A DNA stretch of 38,733 nt from positions 1 to 38,733 of the forward strand of contig CAZEQK010000032.1 in assembly GCA_964514395.1 (NCBI GenBank), read 5' to 3'. A program made the translations under genes and the position numbers. Source of the stretch: CAZEQK01 sp964514395 (lineage in GTDB: Bacteria; Bacillota; Bacilli; Tepidibacillales; Tepidibacillaceae). Each line of letters begins with the position of its first letter. Position 1 is the stretch's first letter. Positions 1 through 7,790 of the stretch are shown here, piece by piece. The notes beneath the pieces are model-generated. The model made no database searches. It was not told the origin of the DNA and worked only from the letters and a program-made list of their open reading frames with translations.

Positions 1-398
1 CAACCTGTGCCCCTCACTACTATCGCATCATTAGACAAAAGGCGAAGGAGCGGGGAGAGAAAATTACGTTCCAAAGCCATGGGATGGCAGCGATGACAAA
101 GGGCTGTCTAGCTGGAACTGGCGTATTTTTTATATCTCATAAAGGAAAGGCCCAACCCTGTGGTTATTTGCCTGTTGAAGCAGGAGATGTAAAAAAACAG
201 CATGTTAAAGAGGTATGGGATCATTCGCCTATTTTTCAAGTCTTAAGGGATGGTTTCAGGCTTGAGGGGAAATGTGGAGCTTGTGAATATCAAAATGTAT
301 GCTCTGGCTGTCGGGCGCGAGCATATTATGAAACAGGGAACTATATGGCAGAAGAGCCATACTGTATTTATCAGCCAAAAGAATATCAACAAGTCTAA
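1..398 (+). CDS. Radical SAM/SPASM protein of the AhbC/AhbD/NirJ family, C-terminal part only
   Basis: The reading frame is open from base 3 to the stop at 396-398, so the N-terminal part, including the CxxxCxxC radical SAM cluster, lies outside the window. What remains is the C-terminal SPASM-type region. It begins TCAPHYYRI and contains GCLAGTG, then a cysteine group CGACEYQNVCSGCRARA and a final YC near the end, all typical ligands for auxiliary iron-sulfur clusters. Wording such as CSGCRARAYYETG and EEPYC matches the NirJ/AhbC/AhbD group. These enzymes carry out decarboxylations in the siroheme-dependent haem or haem d1 route, in the cytoplasm. Which of the three it is cannot be decided from this fragment. 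A hairpin terminator follows 55 bases later. Confidence 0.72.
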   Translation, partial: TCAPHYYRIIRQKAKERGEKITFQSHGMAAMTKGCLAGTGVFFISHKGKAQPCGYLPVEAGDVKKQHVKEVWDHSPIFQVLRDGFRLEGKCGACEYQNVCSGCRARAYYETGNYMAEEPYCIYQPKEYQQV

Positions 399-452
399 TC
401 ATAATTGGGTTGAAGCTTAAGTTACCAGTTCGTATATTTTGTCTACAGAATA

Positions 453-482
453 AAAGCCTAACTTAGTGTTAGGCTTTTTTGA
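453..482 (+). terminator. Rho-independent terminator after the radical SAM gene
   Basis: A perfect 8-bp stem, AGCCTAAC (455-462) with GTTAGGCT (468-475) and a TTAGT loop, is followed by six T. On the other strand the stem is followed by TTTTA, so it may also stop transcription from the minus-strand relic that ends at 497. Confidence 0.85.
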
Positions 483-496
483 GTTTTAAGTATTTT

Positions 497-1034
497 TTAT
501 TTAGATAATACGTCTACCCAGTGATTTAAAAAAAGATCTTCTGTATGATTGCCAACTTGATCCTCCCAAAAAACTTTATAGGTTATGTCATGAAAATACC
601 TGGCTAATTCCTCGTTTGACATACCATAGCTGATCTGAGCTTTTTTATCACTATTTGGGATACTTACAAATAGTTTCACCCATCCATCATGATTAAATTC
701 TCTATTAAATATTGGGCCTTTCATATGATTAACAACATTACCATCAATAAGCAAATCGGTTGCATATAATAATAAATCTATGTTATTATCGTTTTTTTTT
801 CTGAAGCATCCCTACTATTTCTATCTTAGCATCGTTTTTTAAGATTAACTTGTTATCATTACTAATAGGCTGAATCATTAGAACTCCATTCTATTAATCA
901 CTTGATCCTTCTAGATAATAGGCCTAATTCTGATAGCGCCATCTATCATAAATTAAATAGGAGATTGAAACGACAAGGAATAAAATAGAAATAGTAATGA
1001 TAGTAAAACGTTTATTGATTAGATTCTTTTTCAC
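497..1034 (-). pseudogene. Decayed gene for a small membrane-anchored protein
   Basis: On the minus strand a GTG at 1034, six bases after AAAGGTGGG, opens a frame beginning MKKNLINKRFTIITISILF, a basic start plus one transmembrane helix. The same frame continues to about base 795 but is broken by three stops (after RWRYQN and, doubled, after LEGSSD). A run of nine A (minus-strand sense, 792-800) then shifts the frame; with eight A it would join LLLYATDLLIDGNVVNHMKG and run to the stop at 497. The last 85 codons (497-754) are still open and rich in W, D and N. The whole would encode about 178 residues, a helix plus an extracytoplasmic domain. I do not recognise the family. The damage (three stops and one homopolymer shift) is seen directly; the conclusion that it is a single dead gene is inference. 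A shorter functional 85-residue product cannot be excluded. Confidence 0.62.
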
Positions 1035-1204
1035 ATATATCCCACCTTTGTGTGCACCTATTCTTCTTAATACAATCTTATTTTTATTAATGTTAAATCA
1101 TGCATATATGTTGGAAATGCAATAAAGACCGCATTACAATTTTCTTTCATTAAAAATTTTGATAAAATGAATGGAAATATGATGTGGAAAAAGAAGGTGT
1201 GCAT

Positions 1205-2050
1205 TTGAATAATGTTGGTTTGGTATTAGAAGGTGGAGGGATGAGGGGCGTTTATACCGCTGGAGTTTTAGAATACTTTATGGAAAAAAATCTTTATTTT
1301 CCTTATGTCATAGGAGTTTCAGCAGGGGCATGTAATGCTTGCTCTTATATATCAAAGCAGCATGGTAGAAATAAGCGGGTAACGGTCGATTTTGTAGACG
1401 ATTCAAGATATTTAAGCTATAAAAATCTAATAAAAGAAAAGAGTATGTTTGGGATGGATTTTATTTTTAATGAAATCCCTAATCATCTTGTTCCCTTTGA
1501 TTTTGATGCTTTTTATAGCTCAGAACAAAGGTTTATCATTGGTACTACAGATTGTCATACAGGAAATCCTATTTATTTTACCAAGGACCCAAAGGAAGAT
1601 ATTTTATCAATTATTCGTGCTTCTAGTAGTATCCCTTTCATAGCAGACACAGTGGATTATAGTGATTACACGCTACTAGATGGTGGAATAGCTGATCCAA
1701 TACCGATTAAAAAATCAATAGAGGATGGTAATGAAAAAAATGTTATTGTTCTAACTCAAAATATAGGCTATACGAAAAAACCGATGAAGCTAAAATGGCT
1801 GATAAAGAGAAAATATCCACAATATAAGGGCTTAATTGATACATTAAACAATCGCTATCAGCTATATAATGATACCTTAGCATATGCTGAGCAATTAGAA
1901 GCTGAAGGCAAAGCTATCATCATTAGGCCGAGTCAAGTCTTTAAAGTAAGTCGATTGGAAAAAAAACGAGAAAGATTAGAATTTCTTTATCAGATGGGTT
2001 ATCAGGATGCCATGAAGCTATACGATAAAATAATAAATTGGAATAATTAA
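1205..2050 (+). CDS. Patatin-like phospholipase/esterase
   Basis: A serine lipid acyl hydrolase with a Ser-Asp dyad. The oxyanion loop GGGMRG lies near residue 12, the nucleophile elbow GVSAGA near residue 38 and the dyad aspartate in DGGIADPIP near residue 150. At about 281 residues it is a normal size for the small bacterial patatin proteins of the YjjU type; it has no signal peptide and is probably cytoplasmic or peripheral on the membrane. I chose the TTG at 1205 because GAAGGTG (1193-1199) sits 5 bases before it and the conserved patatin core starts at once; the upstream in-frame GTG at 1184 has no ribosome site. The substrate cannot be read from sequence. The next gene starts 28 bases downstream, so the two are probably cotranscribed. 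Confidence 0.85.
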   Translation: MNNVGLVLEGGGMRGVYTAGVLEYFMEKNLYFPYVIGVSAGACNACSYISKQHGRNKRVTVDFVDDSRYLSYKNLIKEKSMFGMDFIFNEIPNHLVPFDFDAFYSSEQRFIIGTTDCHTGNPIYFTKDPKEDILSIIRASSSIPFIADTVDYSDYTLLDGGIADPIPIKKSIEDGNEKNVIVLTQNIGYTKKPMKLKWLIKRKYPQYKGLIDTLNNRYQLYNDTLAYAEQLEAEGKAIIIRPSQVFKVSRLEKKRERLEFLYQMGYQDAMKLYDKIINWNN

Positions 2051-2078
2051 ATACTAGATAGGTACTGGTGGTGAAGCA

Positions 2079-2633
2079 ATGTTAAAGATTGGGGTAGGAT
2101 CGAAGAATCCAGCTAAGATTGAAGCAGTGAAAAGTGCTTTTATCAAAATGGGATTTGATATAGAGGCTTATAGTATAGAAGTGGATTCAGGGGTTTCAGA
2201 TCAACCTTTTTCTGACGAGGAAACGATAGAAGGTGCTATTCACCGAGCAAAGAATGTGTTGTCTCACTCAAATGATGCATTCGATTATGGGATTGGGCTA
2301 GAGGGTGGAGTAATTGAAACGGAATATGGTGCCTTTGTTTGTAATTGGGGTGCAATCATAGATAGAGATGGCAAGGTTGGTATTGGTGGTGGTAATAGAA
2401 TTCTATTACCACAAAACATTATTGAACGATTAAAGATAGGCTATGAGCTTGGAGATGTTATTGATCAAGTAACGGGAAAGCATGATATAAAGAAAAATGA
2501 GGGTACCATTGGCATTTTAACCCAAGGAAATATCACAAGGTCTGAAGTTTTTCAGGATGTCGTCATTACTGCCTTTTCACGGTTTTTAAGTCCTGATTTA
2601 TATGAGGAGAATAATAATAAAGAGGTAAGGTAA
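2079..2633 (+). CDS. yjjX: DUF84 inosine/xanthosine triphosphatase
   Basis: This belongs to the YjjX/DUF84 family, which removes non-canonical purine nucleoside triphosphates (ITP, XTP) or related phosphates in the cytoplasm and so keeps them out of nucleic acids. The N-terminus MLKIGVGSKNPAKIEAVKSA is the family's phosphate-binding signature, followed by GVSDQPFSDEET and the central GIGLEGGV stretch. The length of 184 residues is usual. The ATG at 2079 follows GGTGGTG by 5 bases. It lies 28 bases after the patatin-like gene, with no terminator between them. The family call is firm; the exact substrate is known only from homologues and the symbol is by similarity to the E. coli protein. Confidence 0.85.
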   Translation: MLKIGVGSKNPAKIEAVKSAFIKMGFDIEAYSIEVDSGVSDQPFSDEETIEGAIHRAKNVLSHSNDAFDYGIGLEGGVIETEYGAFVCNWGAIIDRDGKVGIGGGNRILLPQNIIERLKIGYELGDVIDQVTGKHDIKKNEGTIGILTQGNITRSEVFQDVVITAFSRFLSPDLYEENNNKEVR

Positions 2634-2703
2634 AAAAATTGCACATGGCTAAAAAAATTCTCATATGATAATGATGAATGAATAAGAAGTAAGGTGATTA
2701 TTG

Positions 2704-3591
2704 ATGATTCATCCTCATCATAAGGAAAATGTAGATATGGGAGGTCTAAATGCTGCCTTTTGGTTAACCTTCGTTCTCTTTATAGCTGAAATTATTGGTG
2801 GTATTGCAACAAATAGTTTAGCCATTTTAAGTGATGCTTGGCATCTTTTAAGTGATCTATTGGCGTTGGGGATAAGCTGGTTTGCATTATGGCAAGCAAA
2901 AAAGCCAGCAAACAACAGATTGACCTTTGGCTATCATCGCTTTGGTATTTTTGCGGCGTTGATTAATAACCTGACCCTCATTGGTATCTCTGTGTACATT
3001 TTTTACAAAGCTATCTATCGATTTACCCATCCAGAGCAAATAAAATCCTTAGGTATGATTTTCTTAGCTGTTTTAGGTGTCGTCATCACAGCAATGGTCG
3101 TTCTTTTTTTGCGAAAAGGAGAGCAAGAATTACATGTGAAAAGCACTATTCTGCATTTTGTAGGAGATGTTTTCTCCTACACAGGTGTGATTATCGGTGG
3201 AATATTATTATATTTGACCAATTGGTTGTGGATTGACTCCGTCATAAGCATTGTCTTTGCTAGTATTATCCTACGTAATACGTTTAAAATGCTCAAAGAA
3301 ACGATAAGGATACTATTAGAAGCAGTTCCAGATGGTTATAATATTGATGATATTAAAGGGAAAATAGAACAAATTCCAGGTGTGTTTTCCACTCACGATA
3401 TTCATGTATGGGGTATATCAACAGATGAAGTTATGTTTACGGCTCATGTAGTCGTAGATAATATTTCTATTGAACAAAGCCATATCCTATTACATGAGAT
3501 TAAGAAGGAATTAAAAACATCCTTTAATATATGGCATTCTATTTTTCAATTAGAGACATACCAATATATGAAAAACAGAATAAGCTCATAA
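2704..3591 (+). CDS. Cation diffusion facilitator (CzcD-like Zn/Co/Cd exporter)
   Basis: A proton-coupled divalent metal exporter of the CDF family in the cytoplasmic membrane. There are six predicted helices between about residues 15 and 200. Metal-site motifs are visible in helix 2 (SDAWHLLSD, HxxxD) and helix 5 (HFVGD, again HxxxD), as expected of zinc-transporting members. The C-terminal cytoplasmic domain (from about residue 205) contains the conserved HDIHVWGIS. The N-terminus is histidine-rich (MIHPHHK), common in this family. AAGGTG (2691-2696) favours the ATG at 2704 over the TTG at 2701. A clear terminator follows. No convincing CzrA-type operator is visible upstream, so metal regulation cannot be read from the sequence. 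Confidence 0.92.
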   Translation: MIHPHHKENVDMGGLNAAFWLTFVLFIAEIIGGIATNSLAILSDAWHLLSDLLALGISWFALWQAKKPANNRLTFGYHRFGIFAALINNLTLIGISVYIFYKAIYRFTHPEQIKSLGMIFLAVLGVVITAMVVLFLRKGEQELHVKSTILHFVGDVFSYTGVIIGGILLYLTNWLWIDSVISIVFASIILRNTFKMLKETIRILLEAVPDGYNIDDIKGKIEQIPGVFSTHDIHVWGISTDEVMFTAHVVVDNISIEQSHILLHEIKKELKTSFNIWHSIFQLETYQYMKNRISS

Positions 3592-3650
3592 TGTCATGCG
3601 TATAGCATACAAAAGTATGACGAAATGAGATACTTTATAAAGAGATATAA

Positions 3651-3682
3651 AAAAAATCCTGTGCATGAGCAGGATTTTTTTT
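3651..3682 (+). terminator. Terminator after the CDF gene, abutting the mraZ promoter
   Basis: The stem AAAAAATCCTG / CAGGATTTTTT (3651-3661 with 3670-3680) has an 8-base loop and ends in a run of eight T. It almost touches the -10 element of the mraZ promoter at 3684, so one short segment ends one unit and starts the next. Confidence 0.85.
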
Positions 3683-3683
3683 A

Positions 3684-3689
3684 TATAAT
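3684..3689 (+). promoter_or_regulatory. Probable SigmaA -10 element of the mraZ (dcw) promoter
   Basis: A perfect TATAAT lies 17 bases before the first MraZ repeat. The -35 region falls inside the preceding terminator hairpin and is poor, so this promoter probably depends on the -10 element or on an activator. Transcription would begin near 3696, just upstream of the operator. Confidence 0.6.
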
Positions 3690-3705
3690 GGAGAATAATG
3701 AAACA

Positions 3706-3742
3706 GAAGTGGTGTAAAGTGGAGTAAAGTGGTTTATTGTGG
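3706..3742 (+). promoter_or_regulatory. MraZ operator: four direct repeats at 10-bp spacing
   Basis: GAAGTGG (3706), AAAGTGG (3716), AAAGTGG (3726) and ATTGTGG (3736) are spaced exactly 10 bp apart, one helical turn, each followed by a 3-base spacer (TGT, AGT, TTT). This is the arrangement known for MraZ boxes in Mollicutes and other bacteria. A fifth degenerate copy (AAAAATGG) ends at 3753. The repeats lie between the -10 element and the mraZ start, which fits autorepression of the whole dcw operon. Confidence 0.88.
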
Positions 3743-3764
3743 TTTAAAAATGGAGTGGATAACT

Positions 3765-4199
3765 ATGTTTATGGGAGAATATAAACATAATATTGATGAT
3801 AAGGGTAGAATTATTATTCCCGTTAAGTATAGAGATGAGTTGGGGAATGGCTTTATCATTACTAGAGGATTGGACAAATCCTTATTCGCCTATCCAATGG
3901 ATGAATGGCGTCAAATTGAACAAAAATTGAAATCACTCCCTTTCACAAGAGCTGATGCTCGTAAATTTACAAGATTCTTTTTTTCTGGTGCAACTGAATG
4001 TGAAATAGATAAGCAGGGAAGAGTAAGTATACCTAATCATTTAAAAATCTATGCTAATCTTGATAAAGAATGCGTCATTATTGGTGTGTCTAATAGAGTA
4101 GAAATATGGAGCAAAGAGGATTGGGAAAATTATTATCAAGAATCTGAAGCATCCTTTAATGAAATTGCTGAAAAAATTGTAGACTTTGATTTACTGTAG
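3765..4199 (+). CDS. mraZ: Transcriptional regulator MraZ
   Basis: MraZ is an AbrB-like (double SpoVT-AbrB fold) DNA-binding protein that forms a ring and controls its own dcw operon. The N-terminal MFMGEYKHNIDDKGRIIIP and the second repeat's EIDKQGRVSIP are the two hallmark DKxGRxxIP loops, near residues 12 and 87. The ATG at 3765 gives 144 residues, the family's usual size; an earlier in-frame start at 3729 would add 12 unconserved residues encoded by the operator repeats. GGAGTGG precedes the start. The gene is first in the cluster and lies directly behind its operator. A fully ordinary copy. Confidence 0.96.
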   Translation: MFMGEYKHNIDDKGRIIIPVKYRDELGNGFIITRGLDKSLFAYPMDEWRQIEQKLKSLPFTRADARKFTRFFFSGATECEIDKQGRVSIPNHLKIYANLDKECVIIGVSNRVEIWSKEDWENYYQESEASFNEIAEKIVDFDLL

Positions 4200-4229
4200 C
4201 TTTTACCAACAGATGATGGAGGAAAGTCA

Positions 4230-5162
4230 ATGTTTGAGCATACAACGGTTTTATTAAACGAAGCAGTACATGGGTTAAATGTGAAAGAGGATGGAACCTA
4301 CGTTGACTGTACTTTAGGTGGAGCAGGACATTCCAGTTTAATTGCCTCGAAGCTTGGCAATGAGGGAAGACTAATTAGTTTCGATCAAGATAGTTCTGCT
4401 ATTGAAACTGCTCGGGAAAGGCTGAACCAATATAGAGATAAGGTGACACTAGTAAAATCGAATTTTTTATATATAAAGGATGTTTTAAGTGAGCGAGGGA
4501 TATCAAAGGTGGATGGCATCGTTTTTGACCTTGGTGTATCATCCCCTCAGCTTGATGAAGAGGATAGAGGATTTAGCTATCGATTTGATTCGCTATTAGA
4601 TATGCGAATGGATATGGATAGTGATTTAACTGCAGAAATCTTGATAAATACCTGGTCAGAGGAAGAGTTAGCAAAAATAATCTTTACCTATGGTGAAGAA
4701 AAGTTTGCAAGAAGGATTGCTAAAAAAATTGTGGAACGTCGAACGTTGAAGCCAGTGGAAACAACTGGTGAATTAGTAGAGATAATAAAGGATGCAATAC
4801 CAGCCCCAGCTAGAAGAACAGGACCGCATCCAGCAAAAAGAACCTTTCAAGCAATAAGAATAGCAGTAAATGATGAACTGAATAGCTTTGAAGAAACCTT
4901 ACATGATGCTATTCAGTTATTGAATCCTGGTGGGAGAATATCTGTTATTACTTTTCATTCACTAGAGGATCGGATATGTAAAAGAGTATACAGTGATTAT
5001 GCCAAGGGGTGTATTTGTCCTCCAGATTTTCCGATTTGTACTTGTGGTAGAACGCCAAGTCTAAAGATCATCACAAAAAAACCGATTCTACCAAGTAATC
5101 AGGAATTAGAGGACAACTCTAGAGCTAGATCAGCTAAATTGAGAATTGCTGAAAAAATATAG
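4230..5162 (+). CDS. rsmH: 16S rRNA (cytosine-1402-N4)-methyltransferase
   Basis: RsmH (MraW) uses S-adenosylmethionine to methylate N4 of C1402 in 16S rRNA at the ribosomal P site. The sequence starts HTTVLLNEAVHGL and then has DCTLGGAGHS (SAM-binding motif I, about residues 26-35), FDQDSSAI, FDLGVSSPQLDE (about 98-109) and RTFQAIRIAVNDEL, all diagnostic. A cysteine-rich segment, CICPPDFPICTCG, lies near residue 265, as in most Firmicute copies. The length of 310 is normal. GGAGGAAAG precedes the ATG. It lies 30 bases after mraZ and 11 bases before ftsL, within the operon. Confidence 0.97.
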   Translation: MFEHTTVLLNEAVHGLNVKEDGTYVDCTLGGAGHSSLIASKLGNEGRLISFDQDSSAIETARERLNQYRDKVTLVKSNFLYIKDVLSERGISKVDGIVFDLGVSSPQLDEEDRGFSYRFDSLLDMRMDMDSDLTAEILINTWSEEELAKIIFTYGEEKFARRIAKKIVERRTLKPVETTGELVEIIKDAIPAPARRTGPHPAKRTFQAIRIAVNDELNSFEETLHDAIQLLNPGGRISVITFHSLEDRICKRVYSDYAKGCICPPDFPICTCGRTPSLKIITKKPILPSNQELEDNSRARSAKLRIAEKI

Positions 5163-5173
5163 GAGGAATAAAT

Positions 5174-5533
5174 ATGGCTTATTATACAAATGGTAATCTT
5201 GCCTATCAATATCAAGATAAGTTAAATAAACAAAATAAAAGTCATATAAAAATAAAAGGAATGCCTGCTGGAGAAAAATTATTTTACCTATCAGTCGTTA
5301 TATTTGTTGTATTTCTAGCAAGTATCGTTATTTCTGGCTATGCGCAAATAGCAGAGTACAATTATAAAGAACAGAAATTAGAAAAATCAATTTCTAGCAT
5401 TAATGAAGAGAATGAAACCCTTCAAAGAAAGATAGCAGAATTGAGTACTACTGATAGAATAATTGATATAGCAGAAAACAAATTAGGAATGACACTAGAT
5501 GAAAGTAGAATTGTAGTTTTACCTAATAAATAG
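5174..5533 (+). CDS. ftsL: Cell division protein FtsL
   Basis: A small bitopic membrane protein of the divisome: a charged cytoplasmic tail of about 35 residues, one transmembrane helix (about 36-57, LFYLSVVIFVVFLASIVISG), then an extracellular coiled coil with leucine and glutamate heptads (about 65-95). The ending ENKLGMTLDESRIVVLP is the typical FtsL/DivIC-type tail. It partners with DivIB and DivIC to activate septal synthesis by PbpB and FtsW. AGGAGGAAT precedes the ATG. At 119 residues it is a normal length. FtsL varies strongly in sequence, so position between rsmH and pbpB is part of the evidence. Confidence 0.9.
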   Translation: MAYYTNGNLAYQYQDKLNKQNKSHIKIKGMPAGEKLFYLSVVIFVVFLASIVISGYAQIAEYNYKEQKLEKSISSINEENETLQRKIAELSTTDRIIDIAENKLGMTLDESRIVVLPNK

Positions 5534-5543
5534 GTAGGGGATT

Positions 5544-7661
5544 ATGATGGATACAAAAAAAAGAGTAAACAGACGTTCGTTAGCTATAGGGGTAATTGTT
5601 TCCCTATTGTTTTTTTTATTGGTTGCGAGAACCTTTTATATTCAGTCCGTTGAAGCGGTAATGCTAAAAGAAAAGGCAAGGAATATCTGGAATAGTTCAA
5701 CGGTGATCGAACCAAAGAGAGGTACTATCTTTGACCGAAACGAAGAGAGATTGGCATATAATTCACCTGCATACACAGTTGTTGCTGTCTTATCAAAGAC
5801 TTATTCTAACCACATCATCGATCCAGAAGATACAGCCACTAAATTATCACCACTTCTGCATATGGATAAAGACGCAATCGTTCCCCTGTTAACTAAAGAT
5901 GCTTATCAAGTAGAGTTAAGACCTGGAGGGTGGAAGATAGATAAAAGTGTAGCAGATAAGATTAAAGAATTAAATATTCCAGGAATTATACTAAAGGATG
6001 GAACAAAAAGGTATTATCCAAATAATGTGTTAGGCTCCTATGTTCTCGGATTTGTCAATTATGATAACCAACCAGTTATGGGTGTTGAACGACAATATGA
6101 TGATGTGCTAAGCGGAAAACCTGGAGAACTGAATGTAATGAAGGATCTTAAAGGGTATGAATTACCAGATAGTGAAGAGTTCTATCAGCCAGCAAAGGAT
6201 GGAGAGAGTCTTGTATTAACCATCGATAAGACGATCCAACAATATGTGGAAAGTGCTTTGGACAAAACCTATGCGATGTATCATCCAAAAAGGATGGTTG
6301 CGGTAGTTGCTAATCCAAAAACAGGCGAAATATTAGCAATGTCAAGTAGACCGACCTATAATCCAAACGAATATTGGAATATTAAAGATTATCGAAATGC
6401 TGCAATTGGCTATGAGTTTGAGCCTGGCTCCACCTTTAAAATAGTAACACTAGCAGCAACAATAGAGGAAGGGATTTTTAAACCCTATGACACTTTTATG
6501 TCAGGTAAAATAGAAGTTCCTGGAGGAGAAGTACGTGATTATAACAACGGAGAAGGTTGGGGCAGAATATCATTTTTAAGAGGTGTGGAGAAATCTAGTA
6601 ATGTTGCGTTTGTATTACTAGGCTATAAGTATTTAGGAAAAGAAAAACTATTTTCTTATATTAATAAATTTGGCTTTGGTGAAAAAACGGAGATAGACCT
6701 TCCTGGTGAAGTGAATGGATTTATGAAGAAAGCATCACAGGCTTATCCTCTTGATGTAGCAAATATTGCATTTGGGCAAGGGATTGCAGTAACTCCGATT
6801 CAACAAGTGATGGCAGTATCTGCTGTGGCAAATGGTGGAGACTTAATGAAGCCCTATATTGTTAAAAAAATAATAGATACAAAAACAGGTAAAACTATTC
6901 TTGAGAATAAGCCGACTGTAATAAGGAAGGTAATTTCGGAAGAAACAGCAAAAAAAACAACCAATGTATTAGAGCAGGTAGTAGAATATGGAAAACAACG
7001 AGATGGGTATATTGATGGGTATACCATAGCAGGAAAAACAGGTACCTCCCAAAAAATAGGGGAGGATGGGAAATATGTCAATGACAAAAGCATCGCTTCA
7101 TTTATAGGATATGCACCTGCAAAAGATCCAAAACTACTGGTCTATGTCGTAGTTGATGAGCCAGATTTAAAAATCCCTTATTATGGTAGTACAATAGCCG
7201 TTCCAATCTTTAGAGATATCATGCAAAATAGTTTAAGATATCTAAAAGTACCTGTATTATCAACAAGCACGACCATTCAGAGTAATAGTCAGTTAATGGT
7301 ATTACCTAACTATAAAGATAAAGCAATTGTTCAAAGCTCAACAGAGTTAAATGAAAATGGACTTGTACCAATTGTAGTAGGAAGTGGAAATAAAGTATTA
7401 AAGCAATACCCAAATCCAGGTACAAATGTTATAAAGGGAGCAAATGTATATCTGTTCACCGAAGATCATAGCAAGCTAAAAGTCCCTAATCTTTTAGGTA
7501 AATCATTAAGTGATGCTTTAGAATATTGCTCGGTTGTTGGTATAGATGTAGAATTTAATGGAAGTGGCTTTGTCATTAGGCAAAGCATACAACCTAACAC
7601 ACTATATAAAGGCCAGAAGCTAACGATAACATTAGCTGATCCAAAAGAAACAACTAAATAG
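5544..7661 (+). CDS. pbpB: Septal transpeptidase PBP2B (FtsI), PASTA-containing
   Basis: Class B penicillin-binding protein that cross-links septal peptidoglycan. Order: cytoplasmic stub, membrane anchor (about residues 14-31), dimerisation/pedestal domain beginning at RGTIFDRN, then the transpeptidase with the nucleophile in STFK (Ser296, Lys299), SSN (351-353) and KTGT (498-501). Two PASTA domains follow (about 585-640 and 645-705), the arrangement seen in B. subtilis PBP2B, whereas SpoVD has only one. The start is ATG 5544 or ATG 5547 behind AGGTAGGGG; spacing slightly favours the second. It works with FtsL, DivIB and FtsW outside the membrane. All catalytic motifs are intact. Confidence 0.95.
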   Translation: MMDTKKRVNRRSLAIGVIVSLLFFLLVARTFYIQSVEAVMLKEKARNIWNSSTVIEPKRGTIFDRNEERLAYNSPAYTVVAVLSKTYSNHIIDPEDTATKLSPLLHMDKDAIVPLLTKDAYQVELRPGGWKIDKSVADKIKELNIPGIILKDGTKRYYPNNVLGSYVLGFVNYDNQPVMGVERQYDDVLSGKPGELNVMKDLKGYELPDSEEFYQPAKDGESLVLTIDKTIQQYVESALDKTYAMYHPKRMVAVVANPKTGEILAMSSRPTYNPNEYWNIKDYRNAAIGYEFEPGSTFKIVTLAATIEEGIFKPYDTFMSGKIEVPGGEVRDYNNGEGWGRISFLRGVEKSSNVAFVLLGYKYLGKEKLFSYINKFGFGEKTEIDLPGEVNGFMKKASQAYPLDVANIAFGQGIAVTPIQQVMAVSAVANGGDLMKPYIVKKIIDTKTGKTILENKPTVIRKVISEETAKKTTNVLEQVVEYGKQRDGYIDGYTIAGKTGTSQKIGEDGKYVNDKSIASFIGYAPAKDPKLLVYVVVDEPDLKIPYYGSTIAVPIFRDIMQNSLRYLKVPVLSTSTTIQSNSQLMVLPNYKDKAIVQSSTELNENGLVPIVVGSGNKVLKQYPNPGTNVIKGANVYLFTEDHSKLKVPNLLGKSLSDALEYCSVVGIDVEFNGSGFVIRQSIQPNTLYKGQKLTITLADPKETTK

Positions 7662-7701
7662 TAGCACTACATCCCCGTTTGATGCTTGTTCTATTCGTTA
7701 A

Positions 7702-7754
7702 ATCGTATGAATATGCTGATATTAAAAGATGAATAGCTTTTATTTTCATACGAT
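7702..7754 (+). repeat. Long inverted repeat in the spoVD leader
   Basis: ATCGTATGAA (7702-7711) and TTCATACGAT (7745-7754) form perfect 10-bp arms 33 bases apart. An inner stem TAAAAG (7723-7728) / CTTTTA (7737-7742) nests between them. There is no T-run after it, so it is not a standard terminator. It fills the pbpB-spoVD spacer, 36 bases before the spoVD start, and could be an mRNA structure or a protein-binding site. Confidence 0.6.
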
Positions 7755-7790
7755 ATGTTTGATGGGCATTCATTAGAAGGGGGTAAAAAG

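Noticed and set aside
2641..2703. CzrA/ArsR operator before the CDF gene
   Set aside because: There are TGAATGAAT-like strings, but not the required inverted repeat with proper spacing.
3729..3764. 12-residue N-terminal extension of MraZ
   Set aside because: These codons are the MraZ operator repeats; the conserved protein begins MFMGEY at 3765, behind a proper ribosome site.
7719..7754. SigmaE promoter before spoVD
   Set aside because: CATACGAT is a fair -10, but candidate -35 elements lie either 10 or 22 bases away, not at the normal distance, so I report only the inverted repeat.
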